DNA of 64,000 nt from Doryteuthis pealeii (GCA_023376005.1 CM042145.1:102305140-102369139), one strand, 5' to 3'; counted from the first letter of the stretch, positions 12,418 to 19,579 are shown. Translations and numbers: made by a program. The notes: generated by a model from the sequence alone, not told the origin.

Positions 12418-13122
12418 CGTGCGCGCGCGCGTATGTGAGTGTGTGTGTCTGTGTATCGTATACTTTTCCGCTTGAGCTAAATTAAAGTAAGTAGTTATAT
12501 ACTTAAAAAACAAATCCAGAAATATGGAGTACCTAGTGAAAATCGAACTCACTAATGATCGTCTCTTAACTTTGTTCGCTAATCCTTACACCACATGAGA
12601 TGCCGCCAATTAAAAAAAAAATAATAAATAAATAAAATAAAGATAAAAAATAAGAAACAAACAACAAAAATAAAGTTTAGATTTGTCACAAGTGTAGGGC
12701 ACTTCGTCAGGATCGTACTCACTACTAAGTTTTTTTTGTTTGGTTTGTTTTGTTTTACGGCATATCAACCTCATTGGGTCATTTAATGTCGACAAAGTTT
12801 CGAAAAATAATCATTCTTAATGAATACTCAATTTTTTTATAAACACATTTTTCTATTTAACCCATAGATGTGACCTTAACAGGTGGACCGGGGAGCAATG
12901 GTGATGAAGGGTTCTCCACATTCCCCAGAACTGGAACCTCATCATCCGATAGTTTAACGTCATACCCAGAAAATCACTACCCAGTAGTAATTGATATGCA
13001 GTAGGACCTTGCTAACAATTAAACAACGACAAGATGGCCGTGTTCACGTCTATTGATACTATTAAGAAGAATATACAAAATATTATCAGATTAGAAAACT
13101 TAAAACTTACTTTGAAAGGCAT
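665..13122 (-). CDS. Gene A: secreted GH18 chitinase, 3' part off window
   Basis: Eight coding exons read right to left: 13111-13122, 11623-11677, 10256-10439, 8063-8294, 6003-6127, 4625-4748, 1663-1848 and 665-784. Together they give 1038 nt, 346 codons, with no internal stop and matching phases at every junction. The protein starts with a hydrophobic signal peptide (about residues 1-23). It then shows GH18 landmarks in order: strand 1 VCYFTNW (28-34), SVGGW (103-107), DGIDIDWE (141-148, catalytic acid E148), MTYD (211-214) and GLPTYGR (264-270). GH18 chitinases hydrolyse beta-1,4 bonds of chitin by substrate-assisted catalysis. All visible catalytic residues are intact, so an active secreted enzyme is expected; an intact active site argues against a chitinase-like lectin. 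The missing 3' part should hold the barrel end and probably linker and CBM14 domains, as in gene B. Confidence 0.9.
868..1206. repeat. CA and TA microsatellites
   Basis: A CA run at about 868-895 is followed by a long CA array (about 1117-1171) that passes directly into a TA array to about 1206. These lie in a gene A intron. The stretch 1207-1257 resembles 19270-19316 (a Leu-Ser-rich open frame is absent; the shared text includes TTGTCTTATCAC and TTTTGTTCAT), and both end in a TA array, suggesting one repeat family. Confidence 0.8.
1265..1560. repeat. GA-rich polypurine tract, 100 bp from exon 7
   Basis: About 300 bp of GA repeats with interspersed GGTAGA and TGGAG units lie inside the intron that follows exon 7 of gene A. 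On the gene sense strand this is a CT-rich polypyrimidine tract. Long open frames of alternating Ser and Leu across it are products of the repeat, not genes. Confidence 0.85.
1663..1848 (-). CDS. Gene A coding exon 7 (GLPTYGR exon)
   Basis: The exon is 186 nt, phase 0 to 0, 62 residues. The acceptor is ttctag before GATTGG and the donor is GAG|GTAAAG. It holds DWIMDYWHKLGVPKSKLNLGL and the barrel strand GLPTYGR typical of animal GH18 chitinases, then the insertion subdomain start (GVNAPATGAS) and the end FLSYHE. The usual GIPLYGRSF motif appears here as GLPTYGRCF. Confidence 0.9.
1903..2387. repeat. GAA triplet array, about 480 bp
   Basis: A near-continuous GAA tract, interrupted by occasional GGAA or AAAG units, lies in the gene A intron between exons 6 and 7. 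The gene sense strand reads TTC. It is followed immediately by a tRNA-derived SINE. Long GAA.TTC tracts can form triplex DNA and hinder transcription in other genomes; whether this one does is unknown. Confidence 0.92.
2396..2660 (+). mobile_element. tRNA-derived SINE, family alpha
   Basis: Family alpha starts with a tRNA-like head (A-box-like GTGTAATGGTTA, B-box-like GTTCAAATCC). A body follows with CCCTTGGGAAAGGTATGAAT and AGTCTAGGAGAAGGAAAACT, and it ends TGCGGAGGGGTTGGTA plus TA repeats. This copy is diverged; its head reads GCGCAGCGGTTATCATCG, and the tail is degraded after ATCTTGCCCG. Confidence 0.75.
2785..3000 (+). pseudogene. RTE-like LINE reverse transcriptase tail fragment
   Basis: Translation on the plus strand, with frame breaks, gives pieces such as CWRSKDELISDILL, TPTHGH and INQLCTDSGC. 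These match the C-terminal end of RTE/BovB-type LINE reverse transcriptases seen elsewhere in the window (41110, 50940, 51325, 62150). It is a short 3' fragment and cannot be functional. Confidence 0.65.
2993..3255 (-). mobile_element. AACC-tailed retroelement (family gamma), split copy
   Basis: Family gamma is a roughly 650-800 bp non-coding element. In sense it ends GGTTGACATGCCGTAAAA plus CCAA/AACC units; in reverse it begins GGTTGG, then TTTTACGGCATGTCAACC. Here the minus-strand copy is interrupted by an alpha SINE and resumes at 3555. Shared landmarks are CCGGGTCAGAGTGGACCTGG and the CTAGAGCTCCAGA block. Confidence 0.7.
3262..3554 (-). mobile_element. Alpha SINE inserted in gamma element, with TSD
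   Basis: A nearly complete minus-strand alpha SINE is flanked by an exact 15-bp target site duplication, CGGGACAATCATATA, at 3247-3261 and 3555-3569. The interrupted sequence is the gamma element, which resumes directly after the second duplication copy. The TA tail of the SINE merges into the TA of the target. Confidence 0.88.
3570..3830 (-). mobile_element. Gamma element continuation and duplicated neighbour
   Basis: After the SINE the gamma sequence continues (GGGCTTGAAGTAATCAGC, then GACCGCCCGTC). A unique-looking AT-rich piece follows, and then another gamma piece ending in CCGCCTTCTAGCAC. The segment 3555-3780 is paralogous to 4190-4620, showing a local duplication. Confidence 0.65.
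3840..4121 (-). mobile_element. Second alpha SINE in the duplicated gamma element
   Basis: A minus-strand alpha SINE with 15-bp flanking duplications that differ at one base (CCTTCTAGCACGTAT at 3825-3839, CCTTCTAGCACATAT at 4122-4136). It sits within another gamma copy, which continues rightwards with GGGTTGGAGGGTTG and GGGCTTGACGTGACCAGC. Confidence 0.85.
4346..4557. mobile_element. Tc1/mariner-type MITE, 212 bp
   Basis: Terminal inverted repeats start CAGGGTGTCCACAA and continue CTGGGTACAT at both ends, and the element is flanked by TA dinucleotides (4344-4345 and 4558-4559). The paralogous segment near 3700 (TTCATATATTATTTTT) lacks it and shows the empty TA site. No transposase is encoded. 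TA duplication and this terminus type suggest mobilisation by a Tc1/mariner transposase. Confidence 0.88.
4625..4748 (-). CDS. Gene A coding exon 6 (MTYD exon)
   Basis: The exon is 124 nt: one base completes the Lys codon from exon 5 and 41 codons follow. The acceptor is AATAG and the donor is GTG|GTGAGT. It encodes DFITVMTYDLHGSWE, the canonical barrel strand 6 region. The Met-Thr-Tyr-Asp there includes the Tyr that contacts the substrate N-acetyl group. GHHSAMYAG and an ERHLNV end follow. The exon ends in phase 0. Confidence 0.92.
4800..5345. repeat. Dispersed repeat (family delta) ending in GA/GT array
   Basis: A 310-bp segment (about 4800-5110) recurs inverted at 47040-47300 and directly at 61465-61745; all share AATGGACCATTCCGTTTTTAT and GTGTCGTCACCTCA. 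Here it passes into GA and GT microsatellites to about 5340. It lies about 50 bp upstream (in gene sense) of exon 6. Function and class are unknown. Confidence 0.65.
5640..5972 (-). mobile_element. Two truncated gamma element tails
   Basis: The first piece (about 5660-5895) runs from GGTTGG plus TTTTACGGCATGTCAACT to GGACCTGGGAGTAAT. The second (about 5900-5972) starts again with GGTTGGTTGGC and carries only the tail, ending GAAGACGTTTTGTTAG about 30 bp before the exon 5 donor. Confidence 0.75.
6003..6127 (-). CDS. Gene A coding exon 5
   Basis: The exon is 125 nt, phase 0 in and phase 2 out. The acceptor is ccaccag and the donor is GCAAA|GTAAGT. It encodes TLRDVFVTEASQSGQERLLL followed by ASAVPGGKSKIDQGFDV and PFVA. 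This is the GH18 segment following the catalytic strand; the LLLASAVPGG core corresponds to barrel strand 5 (usually LLTAAVSAG-like). It joins exon 6 by completing a Lys codon. Confidence 0.9.
6186..7155. repeat. 37-bp minisatellite, about 26 copies
   Basis: The unit reads ATATGGTTTCAAGTATTTC then TATCTAATACTAATAATT, with interspersed variants (TATCAAG for TTTCAAG, ATCAAATAC for ATCTAATAC). It fills most of the gene A intron between exons 4 and 5. Diverged single units occur at 27820-28080, 51860-51960 and, as a small array reaching the window edge, 63820-64000. Confidence 0.95.
7160..7860. other. Intron segment without recognised gene
   Basis: No open frame or splice-compatible exon was recognised. 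The text contains short GC-rich stretches (7240-7560) that resemble neither SINE family. A run of A at about 7797-7810 and a short AT-rich stretch follow. It may be an unclassified repeat. Confidence 0.4.
7868..7975 (-). mobile_element. Truncated beta SINE
   Basis: Family beta has a tRNA-like head (TTTAGCTCAGTCGGTAGAGC, B box GGTTCGATACC), then CGCCAACTCAGCGTATGAGT and a TTTACTTTTACTT tail. Here only a middle part in minus orientation remains (GGTGGAGCGCCACAC to GGTCGGACGCTCTATCGA), 90 bp from exon 4. Confidence 0.75.
8063..8294 (-). CDS. Gene A coding exon 4 (catalytic exon)
   Basis: The exon is 232 nt: one base completes Thr84, then 77 codons, ending phase 0. The acceptor is ttttcag and the donor is AAG|GTAAAA. 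It encodes FDKIADLKKTNPKLKVLLSV then GGWNAHSGPF, and later NMDGIDIDWEYP. The DxxDxDxE signature is complete; the Glu is the proton donor of GH18 enzymes. The first intron base region on the 5' side is an AAT microsatellite only a few bases from the acceptor. Confidence 0.95.
8298..8352. repeat. AAT microsatellite at exon 4 acceptor
   Basis: A run of AAT units on the plus strand (ATT on the gene sense strand) directly precedes the acceptor of exon 4, so it occupies the polypyrimidine tract and branch point zone. Confidence 0.9.
8395..9265 (+). pseudogene. Non-LTR retrotransposon C-terminal ORF fragment
   Basis: Frame-shifted plus-strand text gives NNAIRTNYIKAKI-like and CRLCGNRDETVNHILCECSK, a CCHC-type zinc knuckle. 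It continues in an open stretch 8771-9043 (LNFDHTKWYMHKPESVLENE, HKILWDFEIKT, RPDLVLINKKK, KENEKIDKYLDLAREL). It ends with VIPIVVGALGTVPKALEKGL-like and ARILRRVLET-like text. This matches the region after the reverse transcriptase in a widespread animal non-LTR element family, with an endonuclease-like RPDLV motif. Stops and frameshifts mean it is dead. It lies in antisense orientation in the intron between exons 3 and 4. Confidence 0.75.
9570..10230 (-). mobile_element. Near full-length gamma element
   Basis: This is the longest continuous gamma copy with 31205-31870. In reverse order it shows the AACC-type tail (GGTTGGTTGG at 9573), the A-rich middle, CCCGAACAGATACTATCACT, CTCTCCGACCGC, AAGCATCACGGG, CTGCAGAGGTGCAG and a GT-rich 5' end. 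No open frame is conserved between copies, so it is treated as non-coding. Confidence 0.75.
10256..10439 (-). CDS. Gene A coding exon 3 (mature N-terminus)
   Basis: The exon is 184 nt, entering in phase 1 and leaving in phase 2. The acceptor is catttgtag and the donor is GGAAC|GTAAGT. It encodes TRRRVCYFTNWSQYRPGNGK, then YIAENINATLCTHIAIAFAK. These are barrel strand 1 (CYFTNW) and strand 2 (HIAIAFA), with the Cys pair that usually forms a disulfide in animal chitinases. The joined codon with exon 2 gives Gly23. Confidence 0.93.
10531..10693. mobile_element. Double foldback MITE
   Basis: Two foldback units lie in series, each bounded by ATACAAGGTGT and ACACCTTGTAT ends (10531-10588 and 10633-10693). 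The piece between them is itself partly inverted (TTCTGAAAAAAATTAATG against TTTTTTTTTCCAGAA). The ACAAGGTGTGTCAAAAA terminus is of a Tc1/mariner kind. The arrangement suggests one element inside, or dimerised with, another. Confidence 0.75.
10694..10975 (-). mobile_element. Alpha SINE, minus strand
   Basis: A complete but diverged alpha SINE from CCCAAACCCTTCGCC to CGTTACGCTAAGCACGCC. It abuts the right end of the double foldback element. Confidence 0.8.
11115..11550 (-). mobile_element. Gamma element, partial
   Basis: The piece starts GGTTGGTTGG plus TTTTACGG at 11119, lacks the A-rich middle, and runs through GGTACTACCACACCAGGTCA and GGGCTTGACGTGACCAGC to CAGCCACCAGG. It ends near an ATAGGTAGG and AACAAC run. 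Confidence 0.75.
11571..11622. repeat. AAC/AAT microsatellite abutting exon 2 donor
   Basis: AAC units pass into AAT units and end at the exon 2 donor. In gene sense the donor is GAAG|GTTATTATT, so its intronic bases +3 onward are microsatellite units. This makes the donor weak by consensus. Confidence 0.9.
11623..11677 (-). CDS. Gene A coding exon 2 (signal peptide)
   Basis: The exon is 55 nt. The acceptor is TTATTTCAG before AAT ATG; the donor follows GTTGAAG. It encodes NMIPLLVLVVALAGIGVEG with the last Gly codon split. The hydrophobic core LLVLVVALAG and small residues at the end fit a cleavable signal peptide. If exon 1 at 13111 is not used, translation could start at the internal ATG (11674), which still gives a signal peptide. 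Confidence 0.88.
12169..12445. repeat. TA and TA/GT arrays flanking a retroelement scrap
   Basis: TA arrays (about 12169-12208 and 12350-12385) bracket a 140-bp piece. That piece contains an imperfect hammerhead-like motif (12255-12284). The second array continues into GT and GC repeats to about 12445. Confidence 0.85.
12255..12284 (-). ncRNA. Degenerate hammerhead-like motif
   Basis: On the minus strand CTGAAGA (12283-12277) is followed by a perfect 6-bp stem (CCGTAT...ATACGG) and GAAA (12258-12255). No NUH triplet follows in the expected place, so this copy is judged inactive. It shares the family layout described for 21069-21110. Confidence 0.4.
12730..12985 (-). mobile_element. Gamma element fragment
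   Basis: A diverged copy from GGTTTGTTTTGTTTTACGGC through AACCCATAGATGTGACCTTA and GGACCGGGGAGCAATGGTGA, ending TTTAACGTCATACCCAG. A tRNA-like SINE scrap (12520-12605, TTACACCACATGAGATGCC) lies upstream. Confidence 0.65.
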
Positions 13123-13228
13123 CAAATTATTTTGTGTTGAAGAATTTCAGTAGTGTCTTCGAGAAAGAAATCTTTATTCAAAATTGTCGTTGACTCAGCA
13201 TGAGGGATTGGACTTTACCTTACGAAAG
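13111..13228 (-). CDS. Gene A exon 1: 5' UTR plus four codons (13111-13122)
   Basis: ATG CCT TTC AAA occupies 13122-13111 and is followed by a strong donor, GTAAGT (13110-13105). Splicing to 11677 keeps frame and gives MPFKNMIPLLVLVVALAG, a better signal peptide (basic n-region) than the internal start. A good acceptor (ATCTTTTTATTTCCAG) ends at 13229, so the UTR part may start at 13228. A short upstream ORF (ATG at about 13180) would lie in the leader. The exon is inferred from splice logic only. Confidence 0.6.
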
Positions 13229-13381
13229 CTGGAAATAAAAAGATAAGTTTTGTTTTTAAATTGTTCAACATCAGATTACAGGGTTCCGTTTAAGCTTAAC
13301 ATTTTTACACTTTCTTTTTACGGTGACATAATATCTTATTTTTAAATTAACCGCTTAAAGGCCACCTTCAGCGGCAATTAA

Positions 13382-13384
<3 letters not shown>

Positions 13385-13450
<66 letters not shown>

Positions 13451-13571
13451 TATTCTAACATCATCTTGAACATGGTTTAAAATCCACAAAAAAACGAAAC
13501 GTTAAACGTTGGCATATCATGAATTATAAGATATACTTCTGAATATTTTTTTCTCCATAATTTAGATTTTT

Positions 13572-13647
<76 letters not shown>
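13385..13647. repeat. TA and CA-TA arrays
   Basis: A pure TA array at about 13387-13448 (62 bp) and a CA array passing into TA at 13574-13647, in the inferred first intron of gene A. An inverted alpha SINE scrap follows at 13705-13840. Confidence 0.9.
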
Positions 13648-13648
<1 letters not shown>

Positions 13649-13704
13649 TAGCTTATAATAATATGTAGTAATTGTTTGCTTTCTTATTTCTATTGTATAT
13701 ATAT

Positions 13705-13840
13705 TTACCAACTCCTCCGCACGAGCAGGATACGACACAAGGTCAATTTCTTAAGCGGAGTTCAACAGGTTTGAATTCAGAGTTTTCCTTCTCCTAGACT
13801 GGTTACCTAGCCATGGTTAAAGAATCCAGTCTATTGTATA
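13705..13840 (-). mobile_element. 5'-truncated alpha SINE
   Basis: Only the 3' half remains, from CCAACTCCTCCGCACGAGCA to GGTTAAAGAATCCAGTCT, preceded by a TATATATT tail as expected. Confidence 0.8.
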
Positions 13841-14181
13841 TGCGGACTCATAGGTAGTGTTTAACTTACATTACCTTTCATATGGCTCATATCGCATATT
13901 ATTCCTAATATAGTGAGTTTGAAACTTATTGTGTGCCTCACTGCTGGAGTCTTGAATCAGACTAAAGCTAACCTTATTAAATACAGCATCGTCCTTGAAT
14001 AAGTATACCCCTAATAATTCTTTTGTTAGTTTAAAAAAAACCTTACTGTGTGTCTTAACCAAAGATTATAGGGTTTCGTTATTTCTAGTTGGATATTAGG
14101 CAATCAAAACGGACATTATTAGCTATTATTCATTACCAAAATATGCAGAATTCAAACCCAGTAATCAAAGATTTATACTTA

Positions 14182-14576
14182 ATAGTACAAAATAAAAAAC
14201 ACCCTCCGGGCGATGTAAAAATAGATTTTTGAAACATATTGCCTGAACGGTGGGAGTAAAAAATTCAATGTACAAAGTTTGTACTCTAAGTAAGTAAAAT
14301 CATCAAATTCATTAAAGGATTAAAAAATAAAGCAATTTGAAATGTAAACTTTAAATATGTATTAAAATAAAGCAAAATATATATAGATATATAATACCAG
14401 TCATGTATTTATTAAAACTTGTTTTAAAAATCAATGAATACTGTCAAATGCTGCATGTTCACATTTTGAGTGTATTTATTCTATTCTGTTGTGACGATTT
14501 TAGTTAATGTGACGTAAGCAGTGGCGTAATTTTTGTTACAGACAAAAACCGGAAGCGAATCTCCATTATTAATAGA
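14182..14576 (-). mobile_element. Helitron-like non-autonomous element
   Basis: Sense is minus. The 5' end is TCTATTAATAATGGAG after an A at 14577. The body includes ACGTCACATTAACTAAAATC and AATAAATACATGACTGGTAT. The 3' end has CGCCCGGAGGGTG followed by T-rich sequence and CTAT in place of the usual CTAG. It is co-linear with the better preserved copy at 45814-46229. Confidence 0.65.
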
Positions 14577-14982
14577 TAGAAGATTTAGATTTAATTTCAT
14601 TAGATTTTACGATATTTTATGCCAATATTGAAAGCCTTTCAACTCACATGACTGATACCGACAATAAGCCACTCCACTTACTTTACTTGACTACTATATT
14701 TTTCTATAACAGTTATCGTCGTAGTAAATGGACACGAAGACCCAAGTTCTAACCCTGGACGAGGCTGTTCGCACTAATGAATAAAACTGAAACACAAATT
14801 TTGTATTGCAATTTTTTTTTATCCGACGGTGTATTTTTATCAAACAGATTTGAAAGGAAATATTAAAAAAAAAATCCATCAAATTACGTTTTAGCAAATC
14901 CAAAATGTAAGGACCGTAAAATTATTTTGCTTGAGGTGAGAAGATATAAGAAATAGAAGATGCCCCCCCCCAATTGTTTTTT

Positions 14983-14988
<6 letters not shown>

Positions 14989-15016
<28 letters not shown>

Positions 15017-15131
15017 CAGATTAGAAAACTTAAAATGGCGACAAAAAACACATATTGCATTGTAAATTGCCTTCAAAATCTTTATATTACACTTACACAC
15101 AATGCTTCAAAGATACTATAAAGAAACAAAC

Positions 15132-15210
<79 letters not shown>
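14989..15210. repeat. TA arrays
   Basis: A short TA array at 14989-15013 and a long one at 15137-15207. Between them the 25-bp text TATTATCAGATTAGAAAACT plus TAAAA recurs from 13081-13105, where it abuts the gene A exon 1 donor. Confidence 0.85.
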
Positions 15211-15214
<4 letters not shown>

Positions 15215-15955
15215 TATTATCAAACAGATTTGGAAGGAAATACATGAAATCTCATCAAATTACGTTTTAGCAGACTCGAAATGGAAGGAACTTTAAACTA
15301 TTTTCTTTACCAAATAAGGTAAACGGACTCAATCGATCAATGCTTCAAAAAGACACTATCATAATCTTTTGTTTTCCTTCGATTCTATTAAAGTGACTTT
15401 GTTTTCCGTTTCAGGCTTCAATTGAAGACGGGTTTTCTATTGAAAAGTTCAAGTGGACAGTTTCCGCTGTTCTCATTGTTTATTTCTTTGCTTGTTCAAA
15501 GTTAGAATCATAAAAAAAGATAATAGTTGTTTGTCCACATTCAATTTCCATTCTATTATTTGGTTAATGGTGACAACAACAGTTTTATTAAAAAAAAAAT
15601 TCTGTTCTATATTTATCCGCCATTAATGTTTATTTGCATGGTTCATGACTTACAAATAAGACGAGAATAGAAACATGAATAATTAAAATAGATCTGGGTT
15701 CTAAAAATAGCATTTTTCGCATTTCAATATAGCGTAACGAAGAAAAATTCTCATAAAAGAAAGGAAGACGGATAGACAGACAGAGATACAGATAGACAGG
15801 AGGGGGGGAGACAATAACAAAGTCGAAGAAATAAAAGAAAATACATTAGAAGGATGACTCAATCCCTGTTTTAGTCAAGGATTTTTTCAAAATGGATTCT
15901 CGGTTGGTTCTTAATTCTCTTTGCTTTTACGCTTCTTAGCTATTTCCCGTCGGAG

Positions 15956-16699
15956 CAGGGGGTGGGGGTCAAAGTTCAGGTACCGGACATGTATACCGAA
16001 AAGGGGGGGGGTCCCTTAAAGAAAAATGTGATATTGTGAAAAGTACATGGTACATATTACTTAAACATAACATTATTTAGTTGTAGATTGTAATAAGTAA
16101 TTGAGACTTACCTCCCCTATTTTATGATTACCTCCCCTTTGGAGAACTCTCTAGTGAATACTAGACTATATATACTCTCAATAAATGTACCAATTATTCT
16201 AAGTAGAATAAAGCTTTCCAAAGTCTATCGGTGTTATCGTTTATCATTACATAGATATAATATAAAAAATATATTTATATATAGATAATAACATAAAATA
16301 ATTTATTATAAACTATTTCACTTTTGTTTAAAATGCATATCACTATGTCCTTGTTTATATCAACTTTAACTTTTAACTTGACTAATCAAGTCATTTTATA
16401 ATTCAATAACGATATACAGATCATTAAACTGTGGCATATGAAAATCTAATAGATTGCAATGGAGTTAACAGAATAATCATTTTACTTATTTTGTTCTTGT
16501 CAAAAAGAACTACAATGGTTAAATTACAAAAATACTAATAGCGCCATGTACTCGCTTGGTTACCTCATTTCAGGAACGAATCCGCCTTCTTTAGAAGTAC
16601 CAGATACTTGTTACAATATAACAATTCTCTTTAAGTGGACTCCCTCCTTTTCAACATACATGTCCAGTATCTAAAATTTGCCCCCACCCCACCTGCTGA
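15956..16699. mobile_element. TIR element T1, about 744 bp
   Basis: Long imperfect terminal inverted repeats: the left starts CAGGGGGTGGGGGTCAAAG then GGTACCGGACATGTAT; the right reads ACATACATGTCCAGTATC ending CCACCCCACCTGCTG. Arms are about 150 bp. A second member is at 19580-20240. No transposase frame is present. Confidence 0.75.
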
Positions 16700-16887
16700 C
16701 AGGAGTGTTGGTCAATTTAAATTGTTTTGTTGTTAATAAAATGCGTAGTTATTGACGTGGAGCAATGGTGAGCAATCTTGCTTCTCAGATCAATACGGAG
16801 TGAGTTCGAGCCTTACTAGTGTTGCATATTTGTGTCCTTGTGCCAGATTAAATTCAGTAAATGAATATTTTACTGCCCGCTGCCGTT

Positions 16888-17160
16888 TTAACTCGTTGCC
16901 TATTTTAAAGCAGGTCACAGCGGCTCTCCCACCACTATGATCCTACTGTAAGCCGTTGGCAGCGGCCCTCGCACGTGTCACTTGTTTACACTGAAAAGGA
17001 CTCAGATTACAATAATAATGATAATAATAGGACTTCATTTGAACAGAATGAGTTCTGACGTAAGTAGATAGTGAACCTTTATGTATCCCCCATCATACAG
17101 GTAAAAAATACCAAGAAAATTTGGTACAGATTCGGCGCTGAAGTCAGTCCGTTCATAACA
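16888..17160 (+). mobile_element. piggyBac-like MITE, truncated
   Basis: It starts at a TTAA (16888) with CTCGTTGCCTA and is co-linear with 22904-23154 (shared GGACTCAGATTACAATAATA and AAATTTGGTACAG), but the right terminus is missing. Confidence 0.6.
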
Positions 17161-17284
17161 CCGGGAAACACAATTTTTGTTGATTTGGATCTGACACTTA
17201 TTCTTGACTATTTTTTGACCACTGATTATTATTATTATTATCATTTTTATTGTGTCAATGATTATTTAATAACCATTGACAATA

Positions 17285-17373
17285 AAACGTAAATAACTAA
17301 GGGAATTGGGACGTTGGTGGTGACGTAGTTTTGGTTACAGACAGAGAAACATATAATCTCCATTATAATAAGA
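17285..17373 (-). mobile_element. Helitron-like 5' end fragment
   Basis: Minus-strand start TCTTATTATAATGGAG after A at 17374, then GTCTGTAACCAAAACTACGT-like text, truncated within about 90 bp. Confidence 0.55.
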
Positions 17374-17640
17374 TACTATGTTAAAAGATCATTTATATTT
17401 CGTGGGATGGACCAGTTGTCACTGTTCAGACGATAGAGCTTTTTTCCCTATTGCTAAAGTGATCTCGCTCTTTCTTTTGACACTTGTCTACTTGCTTTAC
17501 AGACTGGCGACACAATTGCACAATTAAAATCAACTTACGTAATAGCTCTTGGTACCTCTCAATAAAGGGATTGACTTAATAATGGCATGAAATGTAAATG
17601 CCCTTCCATATATTCACCTCCCCACCCACCCCGCAGAGGA

Positions 17641-17906
17641 GGCGCGTGGTGTAATGGTTAGAGTCGAAGGAAATGGACATCAACCCAAGTTCAAATCCTG
17701 TTTGCAGTTTATATAGTGCTAATACCCTTGGGAAAGGTATGCATCCAAATGCTCTCGCTCCGGATATGGGCAAATAGTAGGTTAGAATGGGCTCTTTAAC
17801 CTTGGTTAGGTAACCAGTCTAGGAGAAGGAAAACTCTGAATTCAAACCTGTTAAACTCCGCAGAAGAAATTGACTTTGTGTCACATCCTGCTCGTGCGGT
17901 GGGGTT

Positions 17907-17910
<4 letters not shown>
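17641..17910 (+). mobile_element. Full-length alpha SINE
   Basis: The head is GGCGCGTGGTGTAATGGTTA with the B-box-like AAGTTCAAATCCTG. The body and the end GCGGTGGGGTTGG are intact, and it runs directly into TA and then TG arrays. Confidence 0.9.
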
Positions 17911-17968
<58 letters not shown>

Positions 17969-18176
17969 GGTGTGTGTGTGTGTGTGTATGTGCGCACGCG
18001 CGCGCGTCTGTGTGTGTGTGTTTGTTTGTTTGTGTGTGGGTGGCTGGTTGTGTGTGCTTACTATCTTATGACTTTTAATGGCTTACCGAAGACTCTTTTG
18101 AAAATGAGTTGGTCGAAAGGATCCAAACGTTTATTCTCTATATAAGTGTATTTCATATCAAATATTTTTGCCAAAA

Positions 18177-18233
<57 letters not shown>

Positions 18234-18297
18234 AATACTATTTCTTTATAATTACTTTTCAGATTTTATCAATCCTTTTTCGATCTTACGTCATCGT

Positions 18298-18343
<46 letters not shown>

Positions 18344-18345
18344 TG
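17909..18345. repeat. TA-TG array, CA array and TA array
   Basis: TA then TG/CG units at 17909-18030, a pure CA array at 18181-18231 and a TA array at 18300-18340. The first is the expanded tail of the preceding SINE. Confidence 0.9.
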
Positions 18346-18567
18346 AAGAAAATGCCGTGGCCTATATATTTAGCTAATGTAAATAACTAAAAGAGAATAT
18401 AATGCATTTACACTTAAAACCCATTGGAAATGATGCATGAGAAAAATGTTTTGCTATATTTTGGAAATTCAACATTTTTTTTAGTTCTTAACATTACCGA
18501 CTTATATAGGCCATGCCATTTTCTTCAAATTTATTTAAGAAGCATACGTGGAACCCACACTTTAATA

Positions 18568-18568
<1 letters not shown>

Positions 18569-18650
<82 letters not shown>
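18569..18650. repeat. Self-complementary CA-TA-TG array
   Basis: A CA run, then TA, then TG gives an almost perfect inverted repeat of about 80 bp that could extrude as one hairpin. Confidence 0.9.
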
Positions 18651-18651
<1 letters not shown>

Positions 18652-18958
18652 AAGATAAAAGTATCCAATAGACAGTTAGGTTAGGGATGATTCTATTTGG
18701 GATCATCTATATCCTCCATATATCCATAATTCATGCCCATGCAGATGCACATCTATAGATTTATACAAGAATTATTTCAAGTCCCTAAGAGAGCTCATTG
18801 TAAGATGATTAATAAATTAATTACGTAAAGACCAATATTTACATTTTCAATAAGAAAGAAAACTTAACAAACCGTCATTTGGCTATAACTTCGGCCGGTA
18901 ACTCCATAATTGAGCCCAGTCTCGTCAGAATAGCCAAGTTTTTCTTTCTTATTAAAAG

Positions 18959-18961
<3 letters not shown>

Positions 18962-19036
<75 letters not shown>

Positions 19037-19313
19037 CCCAAAGATTCGCGCTAATGCGATTCGTATTTTAAACCATTCGATTTTAATCGTCTTTTTCACG
19101 GAACAGATGGATTCACTACTTCTAACACACTTCTCTGTCCGGATAATAGTGGCCTGTCAAACACTTAAAAAATTATTTTAATTTGTTTAAAACTCTCTAA
19201 AAACAATTTCTTCAACAAGAAATTTTCTCCTGACGATGACCAAAAGTCGAAACTAGTTGAGAAAAATAAACAACATAAAAGAAACTTCTTGTTTGTCTTA
19301 TCACATTTTGTTC

Positions 19314-19368
<55 letters not shown>

Positions 19369-19369
19369 T
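18962..19369. repeat. CA-TA array and TA array
   Basis: A CA array passing into TA at 18962-19034 and a pure TA array at 19318-19368. Between them is a retroelement scrap that carries a hammerhead-like motif. Confidence 0.9.
19225..19263 (+). ncRNA. Hammerhead ribozyme-like motif
   Basis: Stem I pairs TTCTC (19225-19229) with GAGAA (19259-19263). The core is CTGACGA (19230-19236). Stem II is GAC/GTC (19238-19240, 19246-19248), followed by GAAA (19249-19252). A very short stem III (A-C/G-T) ends at T19257, and T19258 is the cleavage-site base (GUU). All invariant core positions fit CUGANGA, GAAA and NUH. A stem III this short would favour activity only as a dimer, as proposed for Penelope-like element ribozymes. 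Confidence 0.55.
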
Positions 19370-19579
19370 GTAAACATCATGACATACTTTTGATCCTCCC
19401 ACTTTTCATGCAATGGCGTGTAATCGGATCTCTGGTTGCATGGCTCAGTTTTTTTTCCTACTTCCTTTGGGGGAAAGGACCGGCAGCAAACTTGGAATGA
19501 AAATAAACATCACCTTGATTGCCGCACCCTGAAACTACCCCGAATTTCAACATTTATAATTTATTGGCCAAACTAGTGA

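Noticed and set aside
15055..15296. Open frames of alternating Ile-Tyr
   Set aside because: TA arrays have no stops in two frames; the same applies at many TA and CA (His-Thr) arrays in the window.
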